Shown here: piece by piece, positions 59,830 through 64,000 of the stretch
Position numbering within the stretch: position 1 is the first letter of the stretch
Layout of the letters: each line of letters starts with the position of its first letter
Assembly (NCBI GenBank): GCA_029532415.1
Contig: JAQOTA010000020.1
Coordinates: 124,001-188,000 of the forward strand
From: Marasmius tenuissimus
Taxonomy: Eukaryota > Basidiomycota > Agaricomycetes > Agaricales > Marasmiaceae
Direction of reading: 5' to 3'
Length of the DNA: 64,000 bases
Notes under the pieces: generated by a model
Databases searched by the model: none
What the model saw: the letters and a program-made list of their open reading frames with translations, nothing else
Told to the model about the DNA's origin: nothing
Made by a program: the position numbers and the translations under genes

Positions 59830-60974
59830 TCAAGATTTCCTACCCATAATTTTCTCGTTCCATCCATACCCAAAGTCCTCGTTATCATCGTAGAACCGAT
59901 CCGTCTCAATCCTTCTGACAACCATCAGATTCTGTCGGTACTCAGTTGGACTTGTAACCGCTTCCGGGTTGCGACGACGACGAAGATAGAGGAGGGTTAA
60001 GATCAATAGAATGAGTGATAGGACACCGCCTACGACGCCTCCAATGATGGGTCCTTTGTGATCTTTCCTTTCTGTAGGCTCTGGTGTCGGCGATGCCTGA
60101 CTAGTAGGAGCCACGGAGTTGGGAGAGAAAGAGGCGAGGTACGACTCGGTGCTCGCCTGTGAGCCGCTGGAAAGTACAGAGCTTGCTCCAGCGACGTTCT
60201 GTGCGTCGCTAGTTTACCATCTAGTTAGAGTTTCCTCACGTCTACATAGGAAATGGAGGACTTACTTCGAGGTCACTGTCATATCCGCTGTTGAAGATGG
60301 CGGGAAAAGCTCGTTAGGTGTTTCCGCGGGTGTGGCAGGAGTGGTACCAGGATCTAGAGCCGTTGGAGTGGGGGAAGGCATTATGAAGGCACTTGGCCTG
60401 GAACTTTGAGTTGGCGTCGGCCGCGGTAGAACGACTAGCTTTGATCTTCCCGGGGGACTATAGATAGTTCTTAGTGCTTGTTGTAAACGACTAAAGTTGG
60501 CCCTTACAGAGCAGGGTTTCCGTCCAGCATCCATAAAAAGGTTCTAGAAAATAAGATTCGTTGAGAACGAATTTACAACTCTTTAACGTCGGGCTCACCC
60601 GGTAGCTGTCGCCGTGAGGGTAAATGTGCTATGTGTCCCGTCCGAGTCAGCCGGTATTGTGAGAGTCTGCACAATAGACGTTCGAGCGCTGTCAATGGCC
60701 AGGGATACTTGGTGCTCTCCTCTGACCCAATTTGAAGTGGAGCCATTCGGATTAAACCGACTCAAATTTGAACGATCCCAGGTTACGGTGAATGCCTGTG
60801 AGGCTATTACTGTTTGAGGAAGGTTTGGCAAGAGGTTGTTATTTTGTCCCAAAGTAGATCCAATTGGAGCCCAAATAAGATATTGGACAACTCTTGATGA
60901 CATGGAACAGTGTCTTCAGTATAGAATATTTGGACCATTCACCGACGAGACACGTACAGTATCCTCCGACGCAT
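59830..60974 (-). CDS. S3: short-form single-pass membrane protein
   Basis: Exons 60958-60974, 60599-60913, 60508-60543, 60266-60457 and 59830-60208 give 312 residues. The N-terminus MRRRILHCSMSSRVVQYLIW is moderately hydrophobic. The outer domain contains LPQTVIASQAFTVTWDRSNL and ends STFTLTATATG, close in form to Ser/Thr-rich fungal wall-anchored beta domains. Next come a Pro/Thr-rich linker (VVLPRPTPTQSS), the helix GPIIGGVVGGVLSLILLILT and LRRRRN. The tail is FYDDNEDFGYGWNEKIMGRKS. The tail also has QNLMVVRR, recalling the RDMMV motif of L genes and linking the two subfamilies. Confidence 0.83.
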
Positions 60975-63032
60975 CTTCAAGCCTCGGATGGTTGGGATAA
61001 AGCCAGCTTGGATCAACGGACGTCGTGGGGTTTGATTAAATATAAAGTCCGTAGTTATACCACACGCTTGATCGTAAATGCTTTTCACTGCCTCCAACTT
61101 TCGGGTGATAAAAATTGCAGTCTTCTGTAGATACAGCAGCCCGTGAGATTACCATGCTGCAACTATCAGATGATCAAGGCGAGGGAGCCCAAGTCCGAAT
61201 CTTCGAAGCTTAAGATCTTCGGAACCGAGAAGTGAGATGATGGGTGAGCTTTTATCTTAGTTCCGGGTCGACAAAATGATTCACTCACTGCTCCACGTCC
61301 AAAAAAATTTCTATCAACCGGCAATGGATCGTCAACTGAGCACCCAACTTCATATAATGGTCGACTAATAAGTTCGGTATTATCGGTGTGTCACTGGACT
61401 ATCTACAGTTTACTGCCTTTTATCCGTACCTCTATTTCTGATACATCACAGCAGTCCAGATGCTCGATTCAGACCGACTACGGTGTCTCAAAAGTGATCT
61501 CCAGCCCGAATAAATGCGAGGCCGTTGGTTTTGGCCGAGGGGTTGAGAGGCGAGGTCGTGAACTTGAGTTTGATGAACCGATCGCGTGGTGGAACCCAAT
61601 GAACCCGGAGGAAGCGAACCTGTCACGTGGGCACCCGAATTTTTGTCGCCGGGTGAGCTTGACCGGCCCTCAAGCATCGAAATGGAAACTCTTTCTTCCT
61701 TACGATCTACGCTCTCATTTCATCCTCTCTTTTTCATGTTCAGCCCAGTTTACTTGGTGGGTATTGCTTCGACCTCTTCTATTCTCATACCGGATCTGTA
61801 GACGAGTAACCCAACCCCATCAACTCAGGCACGTACACGAGAGGGATGTATCGACAAAAGTTGCGAGGATTAGGTACCGGTTATTCGGTGCGCTCTCGTT
61901 TTTTCATTTGTGGACAATACTCTTCGACGCCAAACTCTTCATACCTCTCTTTTAATACCGTTATTTGATTGCTAAATCTTGTTCTTGTTTCGCTATGGCA
62001 CTATAACAACTCACTCGGTCCAGGGTGCGAAAGTTGCCATGAGAAGACACGATCCCGGCACTCCGACCTGTTCATCCCTTGGCATTTTGACTGCCTTTTT
62101 ATTTGGTTTTCGGTCTTGCTTACCCTCTCTCCGCCATGACACTTTTGGTGTTTGACCCATTGCAATCTTTTTCGCGGCTCTCTTGATTCAATCTGCCTCT
62201 GGGACCTCTTTCATCATCCTTCCCATATGTGTCTGTTGTCTTTGTCTCTGTTCTGTCTTGTTTTATTGCAGAATGGCCCGTGCCTTTTCACCCGGCCGTC
62301 CGCCCTCCCCCTTTCAAGAGTATTGGCCTGCGCGAGGTCTCCGCTTCGCCTCGATACAGGTAACGCCTGTGAAAGACTTGCTTTCCCTCATTCTCTGTGG
62401 TGACGGTGTTTTTTCGCCTCTTTTCAAATCATTTCGCGTCACCCTCCATTTCCTGTGCACATCATGTGCCCACACCGGTTTACTTTCATTCCTGACATCC
62501 ACGTGCGCCTAAGCCTCGGCGAATTTTACCCATGCCTGATCAGACATCATGTTAGAGATCTCTTTCTCATTTTTCATTTCTCATTCCGCACTTCTGACTT
62601 TCCGGTATGAAAACCCCTTTACGATGTTCATTTTCCTATCACGGCACATCGACGCAGGAACCACCGGTGTTGATATCCCGGCCGCTACGCTCTGTTTTCA
62701 GACTCTGATGTTCTCATTGCTGTCTTTTGTTCATGTGGCCTAGAGGCCGTCGGAGTGTGCTCGGACGACTATGGCGTCTTGTGTTGTGGGCCAATCTAAA
62801 CGTGTTCTTCCCCTCTCTTTGTGCTACAAAACCGTCGATGTCGGTATTGACTCATCTATGCAACTATTGATAGACCTGTGCCTATCGCCATGAATCAATT
62901 TTCAACTCAACTTAATGCACCTGGCGATGGTCAGAAGCATTGCGAGCGAAGCACCCATTACACACACTGGGGATGTTCCAATCGTTATAGGTCGTTATCA
63001 AATGGGTATAGTTGACGGTACATACATAGGCG
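60975..63032. other. Gene-poor spacer, end of the array
   Basis: 61640-61950 has CCGGCCCTCAAGC and TCGGTGCGCTCTCGTTTT, echoing the other unit spacers. A TATA-rich stretch at about 61036-61046 could serve S3. From 62000 to 63030 the strand is pyrimidine-rich with frames that are open but not convincing. Confidence 0.45.
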
Positions 63033-64000
63033 TTATCGATGAATACTAGAACCCCATTGACTTATCCGTTCCTCACCTGTAGTCGTTGCCGTACCCTCAA
63101 CAAAACTCTTTTCGGTGTGGTCATGATATCCCGGTGTCTGCGTCTCAGTTCCTTCCTTCGATGCTCTCATTCCCGGCTCACCAAACTCGATTGGACGAGA
63201 TACCCCAGCGGTGATGTCGCTGGCGAACATGGTCTCGGCGTACGACTTCTTGAGTGCTACGAGGATGATCACCAGCATAGGGTAGATGCCCTGTCGAGAG
63301 ACAACTGTCAGTTAGATGTGAAGAGAACGGAGGATGGAGGAAACACACGGCGAGACTGATGGACATTCCCGCTACAATCGGCGAGATCTCACCCGTCACA
63401 TCATTACGAACAAGGTTGGTAACGAGGATGAATATCTATCTTTTGAGTTAGAGTCGCAATCAATCCGCAAACATCAGTATAATGGACGCACCCATAGCGT
63501 TGAATAGAACAACCCCGACTCGATTAACAGCAACATGACTTTCCCAACCGATGCTGACTTCTCCACCCTAAATTCCGACAAATATGGTTGGATCCCCCGC
63601 GTGTACGTCCTGTTTAATAGGCCGTTTTGAATGAAGGATGGTCGGAATGGATATGAAGTTCGCGATCATCGTACCATGCTTTCAACCCAATCAATCCGGT
63701 CGCCACCAGGTTCGTCACAAGGGGCGGAAGAGCAACCATCACTGCACCACCTCCGGCTGTAACCGGTGGCCCTTTATCGTAAAATGAGAGTGCGATCCGA
63801 GTTATATCCGCAATCATGGTGCCTGGAAAAGGGACGAAAAAAAAAAGCAGTAAGTGTAGATCTGCAAAGGGAACTGAGAAAAGGAGACCCACCGACGGTC
63901 CCGGTAAAACACACTGACAGCACCCCTTGCACGATTCGATTTCGCGGCCAGAATATCCATGCTCTCCAAACCACAACCGCGTCGCTAAGAACCCACTTTT
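63033..64000 (-). CDS. Multi-pass membrane protein, 5' end beyond the window
   Basis: Exons 63893-64000 (partial), 63675-63822, 63492-63567, 63349-63435 and 63033-63290 join in frame. Motifs are DAVVVWRAWIFWPRNRIVQG, ALPPLVTNLVATGLIGLKAW, KVMLLLIESGLFYSTLW, IFILVTNLVRNDVTGEIS and YPMLVIILVALKKSY. The WRAW-x-x-WP, KAW and L-x-ESG-x-x-Y-x-x-x-W patterns mark a large Agaricomycete seven-helix family of unknown role, different from the gene at 46.9 kb. The C-terminus is hydrophilic and ends after GTATTTGEERI. The intron 63568-63674 is long (107 nt); reading into it adds YDDRELHIHSDHPSF before a stop. Confidence 0.75.

Noticed and set aside
1..64000. CRISPR array, tRNA or rRNA genes
   Set aside because: No regularly spaced direct repeats, cloverleaf with intact box motifs, or rRNA-like conserved stretch was noticed; the window is eukaryotic.

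Overview
The window reads as nuclear DNA of an Agaricomycete (mushroom-forming basidiomycete). Genes on both strands are cut by many 45-65 nt GT-AG introns. Several protein families are ones seen in Agaricomycetes: an F-box protein with Cys pairs, T5orf172/GIY-YIG-like proteins, multi-pass membrane proteins with a WRAW.xWP motif, a tnp2/CACTA-type transposase, and fast-evolving hypothetical families. I saw no tRNA, rRNA, CRISPR or bacterial operon. Gene models were built by hand from reading frames and splice signals. Where exons are listed, the summed length was checked to be a multiple of three.

Layout. 1-2.2 kb: a pair of single-pass membrane genes on the minus strand (L0, broken, and S0). 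4.5-7.1 kb: an 11-exon F-box gene. 7.2-9.7 kb: repeats, including a 187-bp foldback element with a visible 3-bp target duplication and a matching empty site 1.2 kb away. 11 kb: a T5orf172-like gene. 12.8-20.1 kb: transposon territory, with a nearly complete tnp2/CACTA transposase carrying one stop codon, a truncated second copy beside it, a RING-like relic, and a convergent accessory gene. 20.5-27.7 kb: a WD40-like protein with a membrane anchor, two unknown genes and a small RING protein. 28-29 kb: a repeat related to the one at 12.8 kb. 29.5-36.3 kb: two adjacent coiled-coil genes whose introns all fall in phase 0; the larger has 26 exons, duplicated exon blocks and one in-frame TAG. 37.9-39.5 kb: a T5orf172-like gene and its tandem pseudogene.

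40.7-61 kb holds the most striking feature: a same-strand array of two related kinds of single-pass membrane protein. Long forms (L1-L4) have a secreted N-terminal domain, a Ser/Thr linker, one membrane helix and a conserved cytosolic tail with ARTDRxMQIE and RESEWAxGGxG motifs. Short forms (S0, S2, S3, remnant S1) have a similar outside but a short tail containing GYGWNEK. L and S repeat as pairs with 450-500 bp between them, and the L0/S0 pair at the left edge has the same layout. The L genes share a CATATAGC-like element 67-80 bp before the start codon and a tiny first exon that splits the signal peptide. Between and after the array lie two different multi-pass membrane genes (46.9-48.3 kb and 63.0 kb to the window edge) and a decayed gene (45.5-46.8 kb).

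Functional reading (inference): the array looks like a family of surface sensor or recognition proteins growing by tandem duplication and decay. The other genes look like independent housekeeping, lineage-specific or transposon genes.
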